Shown here: positions 26,288 to 33,648 of the stretch, in pieces
Numbering within the stretch: position 1 is the first letter of the stretch
Layout: each line of letters opens with the position of its first letter
Assembly (NCBI GenBank): GCA_034659475.1
Contig: JAYEHK010000024.1
Coordinates: forward strand, 1-60,326
Origin: JAYEHK01 sp034659475
GTDB lineage: Bacteria; Bacillota; Syntrophomonadia; Syntrophomonadales; Syntrophomonadaceae
Length of the DNA: 60,326 bases
Direction of reading: 5' to 3'
Program-made: the position numbers and the translations under genes
The notes under the pieces: generated by a model
Told to the model about the DNA's origin: nothing
Databases searched by the model: none
The model's input: only the letters and a program-made list of their open reading frames with translations

Positions 26288-27109
26288 TCATTCCTCTCCT
26301 CCCCAAATTTCAACGATAACCTGACCACCGCCCACAAAACTCTTTACAATAATTGGCTGATTACGATTGTTTCTGAATTTGAGGTCAATATATCCGTAAT
26401 CAACTGCTGCATCCTGCCCAACAGGCACATAATGAATCGGTTTACTGTGCGGCGAACGTTCCACAACGGGCAACCCGGCCTTGAGAACTGCGTTATACAC
26501 CGTACTTGAGACCTGACATACCCCTCCGCCCAATCCCATATCAAAACCGCCATTCAGAATAATTGGTGCAGGAAGATAACCTCTTTCTGCAGTTCTGGGT
26601 CCGGTGATTTCGTTAAAAGAAAACTGTTTTCCAGGCCAGAGCAGGGTATTATGAACACTACATGAAGCGACTCGAATATTTTGCACGCGCTGCCATGTTC
26701 CATGAATGGATGTACCGTATCTTCCAATCACCTTCGTTACGCTCTGCAATTCCGCTCCTCTGTGGGACGTAAGAACTGTGTGAAATTGAATAGGAATCGT
26801 TTCACCTACCTGAGCCAACATGACCTTTTCTACCGTGGAACCAATTTCCACAAAACGTCCTGTTTGTTCGGAAACAACCTCGCCACTCATTTTATCAATC
26901 CTCGGTTCAACGGGAGCCTTCTGATAGCGAATCGCAATCTCTTCCACAATATCTCTTACTTCTCTTTCCAGTAATCCTTCCACAATCATATCTTCAAGAT
27001 AGACTCCTTCTTTCACTCCCAGATACTGCCGTTCCAGTGATTCGAAAAAGCTGGTTACACAGGTAAGACTGATAAAAAAGGTCAAAAAAAGAAGGGTTCT
27101 ATAATGCAC
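26288..27109 (-). CDS. VanW-family protein
   Basis: 273 residues. A single N-terminal hydrophobic helix (res 4-18) anchors it. Residues ~145-250 are the VanW domain: LWPGKQFSFNEITGP, GGVCQVSSTVYNAVLKAG, RSPHSKPIHYVPVGQDAAVDYG. VanW occurs in glycopeptide-resistance clusters but also widely in spore-formers near cell-wall genes; its activity is unknown. There is no van cluster here, so resistance should not be inferred. It ends 1 bp before ylxY, and is probably the first gene of a short wall/sporulation unit. Confidence 0.88.
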   Translation of the reverse strand: MHYRTLLFLTFFISLTCVTSFFESLERQYLGVKEGVYLEDMIVEGLLEREVRDIVEEIAIRYQKAPVEPRIDKMSGEVVSEQTGRFVEIGSTVEKVMLAQVGETIPIQFHTVLTSHRGAELQSVTKVIGRYGTSIHGTWQRVQNIRVASCSVHNTLLWPGKQFSFNEITGPRTAERGYLPAPIILNGGFDMGLGGGVCQVSSTVYNAVLKAGLPVVERSPHSKPIHYVPVGQDAAVDYGYIDLKFRNNRNQPIIVKSFVGGGQVIVEIWGGEE

Positions 27110-27568
27110 TTCAAAAGAATAAAACCCCTTTTTTAAAAAATAATCCCCACCGCCTTTACATTTATACCATAAGGAAAACGATCCCCATATAAATGTATTC
27201 GGCAGTAAGCAAAGCTATTCAATTTTTTCTTCGTATAAACCGTCATTGCCGCAAAGCATACTCAAAAAGCACACAGAACCACCGATGAAAATCTGAGGAA
27301 TGAGCCGATGGGGATGGGGAGGAGAACGATTTTAACGCTGATTTACGCTGATTATCGCTGATTAACGCTGTTTAAAATATTTTTAAAAAGAACAGCGTAA
27401 ATCAGCGGTAATCAGCGAACATCAGCGTTTTCGGTTCCTATTATCTTATGAATATATCAGCGTGAGTCTGCGTTTTCAGTTCCTATTTTCTAATTAATTC
27501 AGCACAAAAAAAATAAACCGAGACAACTCGGTTTACTTGGTTTATAGTTGATTATTGGCCTGATTCGA
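27110..27568. repeat. Intergenic repeat block with a large ACGCTGATT inverted repeat
   Basis: No gene is seen in this 459-bp gap. It carries a module C copy on the minus strand (27239-27291). At 27333-27374 four near-identical units AACGCTGATT are followed, after an AT-rich spacer, by their inverted complement AACAGCGTAAATCAGCG at 27391-27431, giving a roughly 40-bp imperfect palindrome. Two single units occur beyond it (27458-27475). The unit resembles short repeats dispersed in Clostridial genomes, though I name no family. The pnp terminator lies at its right edge. Confidence 0.75.
27507..27534 (-). terminator. Intrinsic terminator of pnp
   Basis: On the minus strand AAACCGAG and CTCGGTTT form a perfect 8-bp stem around a 4-nt loop (27515-27534), followed by an A plus eight T. 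It lies 34 bp after the pnp stop. Confidence 0.88.
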
Positions 27569-29701
27569 CTATTTAGCAGCCTCTTTCAGTGCGGCTTTGT
27601 GCGAGAGGTTTACACGTCCCTGACGATCAATCTCGGTCACCTTAACTAGGAATTGATCTCCAACGTTAACCACATCGGTTACCTTATTCACTCTCTCCTC
27701 AGCCATTTGAGAAATATGGACTAGTCCTTCTTTCCCAGAGGTACCGAGAACGCCTGGAATAATCTCTACAAAGGCTCCAAAATCCATGATTCTTTTTACG
27801 GTACCCATGTAGGTTTTTCCGACCTCAACCTCTGCCAGAATGGATTCGATCAGGAATTGTGCCTTTTTAGATCCTTCTTGATCGGTTGCAATAATGAAAA
27901 GGCTTCCATCATCTTCAATGTCTATCTTACAACCACTTTCGGCCACAATCTTATGAATTGTTTTTCCGCCTGGGCCAATGATCTCCCTGATCTTGTCCGG
28001 GTGGATCTGCATGCGTATCATTTGGGGCGCAAAAGGTGACAGATCTGTATTCGGCTTATCAATCGCTGCAAGCATTTTGTCCATAATGAACATCCGACCA
28101 TCCCGTGCTTTTTGCAAGGCTGTTTCTACGATTTCCCGATTAACTCCTGTAATCTTGATGTCCATTTGAATAGCGGTTACGCCATGTTCGGTTCCAGCCA
28201 GTTTAAAATCCATATCCCCCAGTGCATCTTCAATGCCCTGAATGTCGGTTAAGATAGCAAAACTATCCTCTCCTTTGACAAGACCCATCGCAATACCAGA
28301 TACAGGTGCTTTAATAGGAACACCGGCATGCATAAGGGAAAGTGTGCTGCCACATACGCTGCCCATCGAACTGGATCCGTTTGATTCCAACACTTCTGAT
28401 ACAACACGGATAGTATAAGGAAATTCTTCCTTGCTTGGAAGAACTGCCAATAAAGCTCTTTCAGCCAACGCCCCATGTCCGATTTCCCTTCGGCCTGGGC
28501 CCCTCATTGGTTTCGTTTCGCCAACACTATAAGGCGGGAAGTTATAGTGATGGATATAGCGTTTGCGATCTTCAATACCTAATCCATCAAGGATTTGTTC
28601 TTCACTGAGAGCACCCAATGTAGTCACAGACAATACCTGGGTTTGTCCCCTCGTAAACAATCCTGATCCATGTGGCCTGGGAAGATATCCAACCTCACAG
28701 CTGATCTGCCGCACCTCATCTAATACTCGACCGTCAACCCTGTCACCGTCTTCAAGGATCATTTTGCGAACAATTTCCTTCTGTGCTTTGTCAATACAGC
28801 TGCCAACGAGCTTTGCATCTTCAGGATATACTTCTGAAAAATGTTCGTGTATTTCAAGCTTTGCTTCCTCTACGTGTGTTTCACGCGATTTCTTGTCGGG
28901 ATTTTTTACCGCCTTCTCTAAAAGCGGAGTCGCAAATTCTTTAACGGCCTGTTCCATCTCTTCTGGAACGCCAAAAGTAATTACCTCGAATTTAACAGCA
29001 CCCATTGCCTGAATTATCGGTTCCTGGAAAGCAACGATTTTCTTTATCTCTTCGTGTGCAAAGAAAATAGCCTCTTTCATCTTCTCCTCAGGAATCTGAT
29101 TGGCAGAACCTTCTACCATCATGATCGCCTCGGCAGTTCCTGCAACAACCAGATGCAGATCACTGTTTTTTGTCTGTTCAACCGTTGGATTAATGATTAG
29201 CTGCCCGTCCACCATGCCAACGATAACAGCTGCAACAGGACCGGCAAAGGGGATATTGGACACGCCAAGAGCAATTGATGCACCAATGGTTGCAGTCACA
29301 TCAGGAGCATTATCTTTTTCTACCGATAATACGGTGGCTACAACATGAATATCGTTTCTGAAGCCCTTCGGGAACAGTGGACGGATCGGACGGTCAATCA
29401 TACGTGCAGAAAGGGTACCAAGTTCGGTAGCTCTACCTTCTCTTTTAATGAATCCACCGGGTATCTTTCCTACTGCATATTGTTTTTCTTCATAATCAAC
29501 TGTCAAAGGAAAGAAATCAATCCCTTCCCTGGGTCCTTTCGAAGCAGTGGCAGTAACAAGCACTACGGTATCACCGTAACGAACAACTGCTGCTCCATTT
29601 GCCTGTTTGGCCACCTGACCGACTTCAACAACTAACTTTCTTCCAGCTACTTCTGTTTCATATTTGTTAACGATTTTGGGTTCCTCCTTTCTTTTTTGCA
29701 T
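27569..29701 (-). CDS. pnp: Polynucleotide phosphorylase (PNPase)
   Basis: A 3'-5' phosphorolytic exoribonuclease that degrades mRNA. Two RNase PH domains (res ~15-220 and ~330-550; GYLPRPHGSGLFTRGQTQ in the second), a helical linker, a KH domain (GPGGKTIHKIVAESG) and a C-terminal S1 domain (GTSGKEGLVHISQM) are all present. The ATG at 29701 is the first ATG with no ribosome site before it. A perfect AAAGGAGG lies inside the frame, 8 nt before an AUC codon at 29674-29672 that begins IVNKYETEVAGR, exactly where other PNPases start. The true start may be this AUC (see findings). It follows rpsO, with a hairpin between. Confidence 0.96.
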   Translation of the reverse strand: MQKRKEEPKIVNKYETEVAGRKLVVEVGQVAKQANGAAVVRYGDTVVLVTATASKGPREGIDFFPLTVDYEEKQYAVGKIPGGFIKREGRATELGTLSARMIDRPIRPLFPKGFRNDIHVVATVLSVEKDNAPDVTATIGASIALGVSNIPFAGPVAAVIVGMVDGQLIINPTVEQTKNSDLHLVVAGTAEAIMMVEGSANQIPEEKMKEAIFFAHEEIKKIVAFQEPIIQAMGAVKFEVITFGVPEEMEQAVKEFATPLLEKAVKNPDKKSRETHVEEAKLEIHEHFSEVYPEDAKLVGSCIDKAQKEIVRKMILEDGDRVDGRVLDEVRQISCEVGYLPRPHGSGLFTRGQTQVLSVTTLGALSEEQILDGLGIEDRKRYIHHYNFPPYSVGETKPMRGPGRREIGHGALAERALLAVLPSKEEFPYTIRVVSEVLESNGSSSMGSVCGSTLSLMHAGVPIKAPVSGIAMGLVKGEDSFAILTDIQGIEDALGDMDFKLAGTEHGVTAIQMDIKITGVNREIVETALQKARDGRMFIMDKMLAAIDKPNTDLSPFAPQMIRMQIHPDKIREIIGPGGKTIHKIVAESGCKIDIEDDGSLFIIATDQEGSKKAQFLIESILAEVEVGKTYMGTVKRIMDFGAFVEIIPGVLGTSGKEGLVHISQMAEERVNKVTDVVNVGDQFLVKVTEIDRQGRVNLSHKAALKEAAK

Positions 29702-29713
29702 TTGTATAAAGTT

Positions 29714-29735
29714 AAAGAGCGGCAATCCGCTCTTT
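29714..29735 (-). terminator. Hairpin between rpsO and pnp
   Basis: AAAGAGCGG and CCGCTCTTT form a perfect 9-bp stem with a 4-nt loop, starting in the rpsO stop codon. The T-tract after it is weak (TTTAAC), so it probably acts as an attenuator, processing site or stability element rather than a strong terminator, since pnp must be read from the same direction. Confidence 0.6.
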
Positions 29736-30003
29736 ACCTACGTAGACCAAGTCTAGTTACAATACTACGATAACGTTCGAAATCATTTTTCTTAAGATAC
29801 TCTAAAAGGGACCGTCTTTGACCAACCATTTTTAAAAGACCTCTTCTGGAATGATGGTCCTTTTTGTTGGCTTTCAGATGTTCATTCAGATAGTTAATTC
29901 TCTCTGTAAGAATTGCAATCTGTACTTCCGGAGATCCGGTATCGTTTTCGTGCACCTGAAAAGACTGAATGATTTCGTTTTTTCTTTCCTGTGACAATGC
30001 CAT
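29734..30003 (-). CDS. rpsO: 30S ribosomal protein S15
   Basis: 89 residues from ATG 30003, preceded by AGGAGGTG; the longest frame adds three residues. The sequence is a standard S15: TGSPEVQIAILTERINYLNEHLKANKKDHHSRRGLL, then RRSLLEYL and YR..V..LGLRR. S15 binds the central domain of 16S rRNA and nucleates assembly of the 30S platform. The rpsO-pnp order is conserved across bacteria. The 239-bp gap upstream has a hairpin CCTGATA/TATCAGG (around 30090-30115) that may be an mRNA regulatory site, as S15 often controls its own mRNA. Confidence 0.97.
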   Translation of the reverse strand: MALSQERKNEIIQSFQVHENDTGSPEVQIAILTERINYLNEHLKANKKDHHSRRGLLKMVGQRRSLLEYLKKNDFERYRSIVTRLGLRR

Positions 30004-30251
30004 AATTTTCACCTCCTCACATTAAATCGCCAAAGGCCAAGATAAACGTCGGTGAAGTCGTCTATCCTAGTCCATGGTTCACATACACCTGATATAATTC
30101 ATCCTATCAGGTAGGTTAGGCTTTTTAAAATCAACTCTATTCAAACAACTTCGATCAAAGATCTTGCCGCTCTTTGCTTATTATCTTCCCATAGCACAAA
30201 TGATGGGAAACATACCAGATGAAGTTTAACACAGTCATCTGCAAAAGTAAA

Positions 30252-31208
30252 CTAATTGCCAGTTCTGATCGTTTGAACTCCTTCGAGTAGATCAATGGCT
30301 GTGTTTTTATCATTGTTAATTTGTTCTAAAAGCTCTTCAATAGAAGCAAACTTCTTTTCATCCCGAAGCTTTTCCATAAAGGTTAAAGTAACCGTTTTTC
30401 CGTAGATGTCCTGATTGTAATCCACAATATGTGCCTCAATAGATAAAGGATATATCTCATGAAAAGTGGGCTTGCTGCCAATATTGACTACACATTTATA
30501 CCTATTTACGTCTCCCTCTATGGTGACAACCCCTGCATACACCCCTTTTGCCGGAACTGTATACCGAGAATCAATACCAATGTTAGCGGTTGGAAAACCT
30601 ATTGTTGAACCTCTATGTTCTCCATGAATGACATTTCCCTGAATGAAGGGAGAATAACCAAGCATCTTCGTAGCGTGCTGAACATCCCCTTGCTCCAGGA
30701 GCTTTCTAACCAGACTACTGGAAACAAGTTCTCCATCAATGGTTACAGGATCTATTACATTAACAGCAAAACCAAGCTCTTTTCCCATTTGTTTCATAGC
30801 CTCAGGTGTTCCTGCTCCTCGGTGACCAAACGAGTGGTTAAACCCTACAAAAACTTCTTTAATATGTAGTCCATTGATCAGTATATTATGCACGAATTTC
30901 TCCGGTGACCACGAAGCAATTTCCATTGTAAATGGATGATAGATTAATAAGTCTAAACCACACTGTTCTAATAGTTTCGTCTTCGATTCACGATTTCCTA
31001 GGAGTTTAGGTGCTTTTTCCGGAAAGAGTACCTGAGCAGGATGGGGTTCAAATATAAATGCTGCTGATTTCCCGCCATTTTTCTTCGCCTTTTCAACCGC
31101 CGTTGAAATCAAGTGTTTATGTCCACGATGAATTCCATCAAAATTCCCTAATGCTAGATATAACGAATCATTTTGTTGATAATTTTCAATCCCATAGATG
31201 ACCTTCAT
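30252..31208 (-). CDS. ribF: Bifunctional riboflavin kinase/FAD synthetase
   Basis: Makes FMN from riboflavin, then FAD. The adenylyltransferase half has GNFDGIHRGHKHLI near the start (the HxGH-like motif) and VGFNHSFGHRGAGT. The kinase half (res ~185-305) has GFPTANI and the PAKGVYAGVV loop. I start at ATG 31208, with GAGGAG 7 nt before it, giving 318 residues; the longer frame adds MRSLD. It lies between truB and rpsO, as in B. subtilis ribC. Confidence 0.96.
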   Translation of the reverse strand: MKVIYGIENYQQNDSLYLALGNFDGIHRGHKHLISTAVEKAKKNGGKSAAFIFEPHPAQVLFPEKAPKLLGNRESKTKLLEQCGLDLLIYHPFTMEIASWSPEKFVHNILINGLHIKEVFVGFNHSFGHRGAGTPEAMKQMGKELGFAVNVIDPVTIDGELVSSSLVRKLLEQGDVQHATKMLGYSPFIQGNVIHGEHRGSTIGFPTANIGIDSRYTVPAKGVYAGVVTIEGDVNRYKCVVNIGSKPTFHEIYPLSIEAHIVDYNQDIYGKTVTLTFMEKLRDEKKFASIEELLEQINNDKNTAIDLLEGVQTIRTGN

Positions 31209-31296
31209 GTCGAGACTCCTCATTTAATAAAATTGTATACCTATACTTTCATTATTGCTATATATTCTTCCTTAACCACTAAGTGAAATTCAGCTT

Positions 31297-32187
31297 TCAG
31301 TTAAAAACCTTTATCGGTTTAAGGATACATGCTTCAAATTCCTTTTCACAGCGAGCTATTGAAAACAAACAGCCTTTTGGATCGTAAACTCGACAAATCC
31401 CTTCCCCAGCTTCACTAGTGACAGCAACTAGATTGCCATGTTTGATACGTTGGACAAGGTTTTCATCCATCACCCTGATTTCCGGAAGACGATACAAAGG
31501 AAAATCGATCTCTTTTATCAACGTCTGGGGCTCATCAATTCCCCTTATTGCATTGAGATCATAGGCGTCTTGAATCAAAAAGATTCCTACCCTTGTTCTC
31601 GTCAGTTTTGATAGGAACGCACCAATCCCAAGTTTTTCTCCGATATCATGACATAGGGTTCGTATATATGTTCCTGTAGAACAAGTAACATTAAGATGAA
31701 GAAGCGGTAATCCTTTATCATCTACCTCTTCACCCATCAACTCAATGCTATGTATGTTGATTTCTCTTGGCTTACGTTCTACCTCAATGCCTTTACGGGC
31801 TAAATCATATAGTCTTTCACCATCATGATGAACCGCAGAATACATAGGTGGAACCTGTTGTATTTTTCCTGTAAAACTATCCAAAACTTCGGCAAGCCTG
31901 GCTCTATCAAAAGAAGTAACAGGAGAATAACAAATATTCCCTGTTGCATCCTGTGTATCAGAAATTCCACCAAGGGTCATGGTTGCTGCATAAATTTTAG
32001 GTTCGGCTTCGACATATTCAAGCACTCTGGTTGCATTGCCGATCGCAATGGGGAGAACACCTTCTGCCATAGGATCAAGGGTTCCCAGATGTCCCATTTT
32101 GACTCGCGGGAAAACTCTTTTTAGTCTTCGAATAACATCAAACGAAGTCATATCTTTACTTTTATTTACATTTAAGAAACCATGCAA
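31297..32187 (-). CDS. truB: tRNA pseudouridine-55 synthase
   Basis: 296 residues; converts U55 in the tRNA T-loop to pseudouridine. The catalytic motif GHLGTLDPMAEG holds Asp38. The KPKREI-like segment (REINIHSIELMG) and CSTGTYIRTLCHDIGEKL are conserved. The C-terminal part (after ~245) is a PUA-like RNA-binding domain. It starts 3 bp after nrnA ends, so the two are coupled. Confidence 0.97.
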   Translation of the reverse strand: MHGFLNVNKSKDMTSFDVIRRLKRVFPRVKMGHLGTLDPMAEGVLPIAIGNATRVLEYVEAEPKIYAATMTLGGISDTQDATGNICYSPVTSFDRARLAEVLDSFTGKIQQVPPMYSAVHHDGERLYDLARKGIEVERKPREINIHSIELMGEEVDDKGLPLLHLNVTCSTGTYIRTLCHDIGEKLGIGAFLSKLTRTRVGIFLIQDAYDLNAIRGIDEPQTLIKEIDFPLYRLPEIRVMDENLVQRIKHGNLVAVTSEAGEGICRVYDPKGCLFSIARCEKEFEACILKPIKVFN

Positions 32188-32190
32188 TGA

Positions 32191-33174
32191 CTACATCACA
32201 TCCTTAACTACTGCTAAAACAAGTTTTTCAACCTTTTTCAAGGGCTCTTCAATACGTGCACCTGAGGCCTGACGGTGACCCCCGCCACCAAAACGTTCTG
32301 CCAATTCGGCTACATTCACTTCTCCTTTGGATCGAAAGCCTACTTTTACCGTTTGATCGCCAATCTCTCTAAAGAACAAGCCAACCTCTACCTCTTTGGT
32401 CATCAGCGTATAGTTAATAATCCCTTCAGGTTGAAAATCTTCGGCATCTAATTCCTTTAAATCATTTTGCGTTAGCGTCATCCATGCAATACGTACATCG
32501 TCACTGAAACGCAAACTGGACAAGGCCCTGGCAAGGAAAAGAATTTCCTTTTTATCCTTTGATTCAAACAAATGCTGCTTTGTCAGCGATATATCTGCAC
32601 CTCTGTCCAACAATTGAGCTGCAATTTGAAAACTTTTGCTGGTGGTACTTGCATGTTTAAAATTACCCGTATCCTGAACAATACCAACATACAAAGCATT
32701 TGCTATATCCTCATCGATCTTTACATCCAGCAACCCCAGTAATTCATATACAATTTCCGCGGTCGCTGCAGCCTGTGAATCAACATAATTCAAATCTGCA
32801 AACGCTTCATTACTCATGTGGTGATCAATACATAACCGCAACGGAATCTGTTCAGTGTTATCCAACACCTGTTGGCCAGCCCGCTCTGCATCTGAACAAT
32901 CAAGGAAAATAAGGGTATCCCAGTCTTCCTTACGATATTCAACAGGAAGTACCGCTTCCACCCCATGCAAATAATGATAGATCGGTGGAACAGGGTCCTC
33001 CAGTAACATATCAACCTTTTTCCCCAGTAACTTCAATCCCAAATACAAGCCTACCAGTGAGCCAATACAATCCCCATCAGGACTGATATGCCCGGTTAGT
33101 ACAAACCGATCTCTTTCGGTTATACATCTAGCTATTTCTGATAGACTATTCATCTGTTTCATCTCTGTGCACAT
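32191..33174 (-). CDS. nrnA: DHH-family nanoRNase/pAp phosphatase
   Basis: 327 residues. The DHH phosphodiesterase domain has GHISPDGDCIGSL (metal site), FLDCSDAERAG and LCIDHHMSNEAF (the DHH motif). The C-terminal DHHA1 domain ends with the RFGGGGHRQASGA signature. NrnA digests very short RNAs and 3'-phosphoadenosine 5'-phosphate. Its start lies inside rbfA; ATG 33174 has AAGGA 6 nt upstream. The rbfA-nrnA-truB-ribF-rpsO-pnp order is typical of Firmicutes. Confidence 0.95.
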   Translation of the reverse strand: MCTEMKQMNSLSEIARCITERDRFVLTGHISPDGDCIGSLVGLYLGLKLLGKKVDMLLEDPVPPIYHYLHGVEAVLPVEYRKEDWDTLIFLDCSDAERAGQQVLDNTEQIPLRLCIDHHMSNEAFADLNYVDSQAAATAEIVYELLGLLDVKIDEDIANALYVGIVQDTGNFKHASTTSKSFQIAAQLLDRGADISLTKQHLFESKDKKEILFLARALSSLRFSDDVRIAWMTLTQNDLKELDAEDFQPEGIINYTLMTKEVEVGLFFREIGDQTVKVGFRSKGEVNVAELAERFGGGGHRQASGARIEEPLKKVEKLVLAVVKDVM

Positions 33175-33523
33175 CTTTTTCCTTTATATCTTCAAGCAAT
33201 GAAGAAATATGAATGCCATGTTCAATGGACTTGTCTAATCGCAACTCAAGTTCAGGTGCATGCCTGATTTCTAAAACTCTGGCCAATTCTGAACGGATAA
33301 AGCCCTTGACTTTTTTCAGCTTTGCAATCGTTTCTTCTTGTTTGACTGCATCACCCAATACACTAATATAAACACGCGCATGGCTGATATCATTCGTCAC
33401 ATCTACACGTGTAATGGAGACTGCACCTAAATCGATACGGGGATCCTTTATCTGATCTTTAATTATTGTCGAAAGAACTCTTTTTATTTCTACAGTCATT
33501 CGTTCCTGTCTTCTTTTACCCAT
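33146..33523 (-). CDS. rbfA: Ribosome-binding factor A
   Basis: 125 residues from ATG 33523 (GGAGG 8 nt upstream); the longest frame would start five residues earlier but with no ribosome site. The single KH-like fold shows RRQERMTVEIKRVLSTII, DPRI....ITRVDVTNDISHARVY and LELRLDKSIEHG. RbfA helps mature the 16S 5' end and 30S subunit in the cold. It overlaps the start of nrnA by 29 bp. Confidence 0.95.
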   Translation of the reverse strand: MGKRRQERMTVEIKRVLSTIIKDQIKDPRIDLGAVSITRVDVTNDISHARVYISVLGDAVKQEETIAKLKKVKGFIRSELARVLEIRHAPELELRLDKSIEHGIHISSLLEDIKEKDVHRDETDE

Positions 33524-33648
33524 ACCTCTTGCCTCCATTTCACTAAGTCATCCTTTATCATGGCTCTATCATGTTAATAATTATTCCCTTTTTTCCTAAA
33601 GAAAACTCTACATACAGCTCCTGCCTACAGATATTCATAAGATTACGT

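Noticed and set aside
26288..27109. Glycopeptide-resistance cluster (VanW)
   Set aside because: No vanA/B-type ligase, vanH, vanX or two-component system is near; VanW-domain proteins are common in spore-formers.
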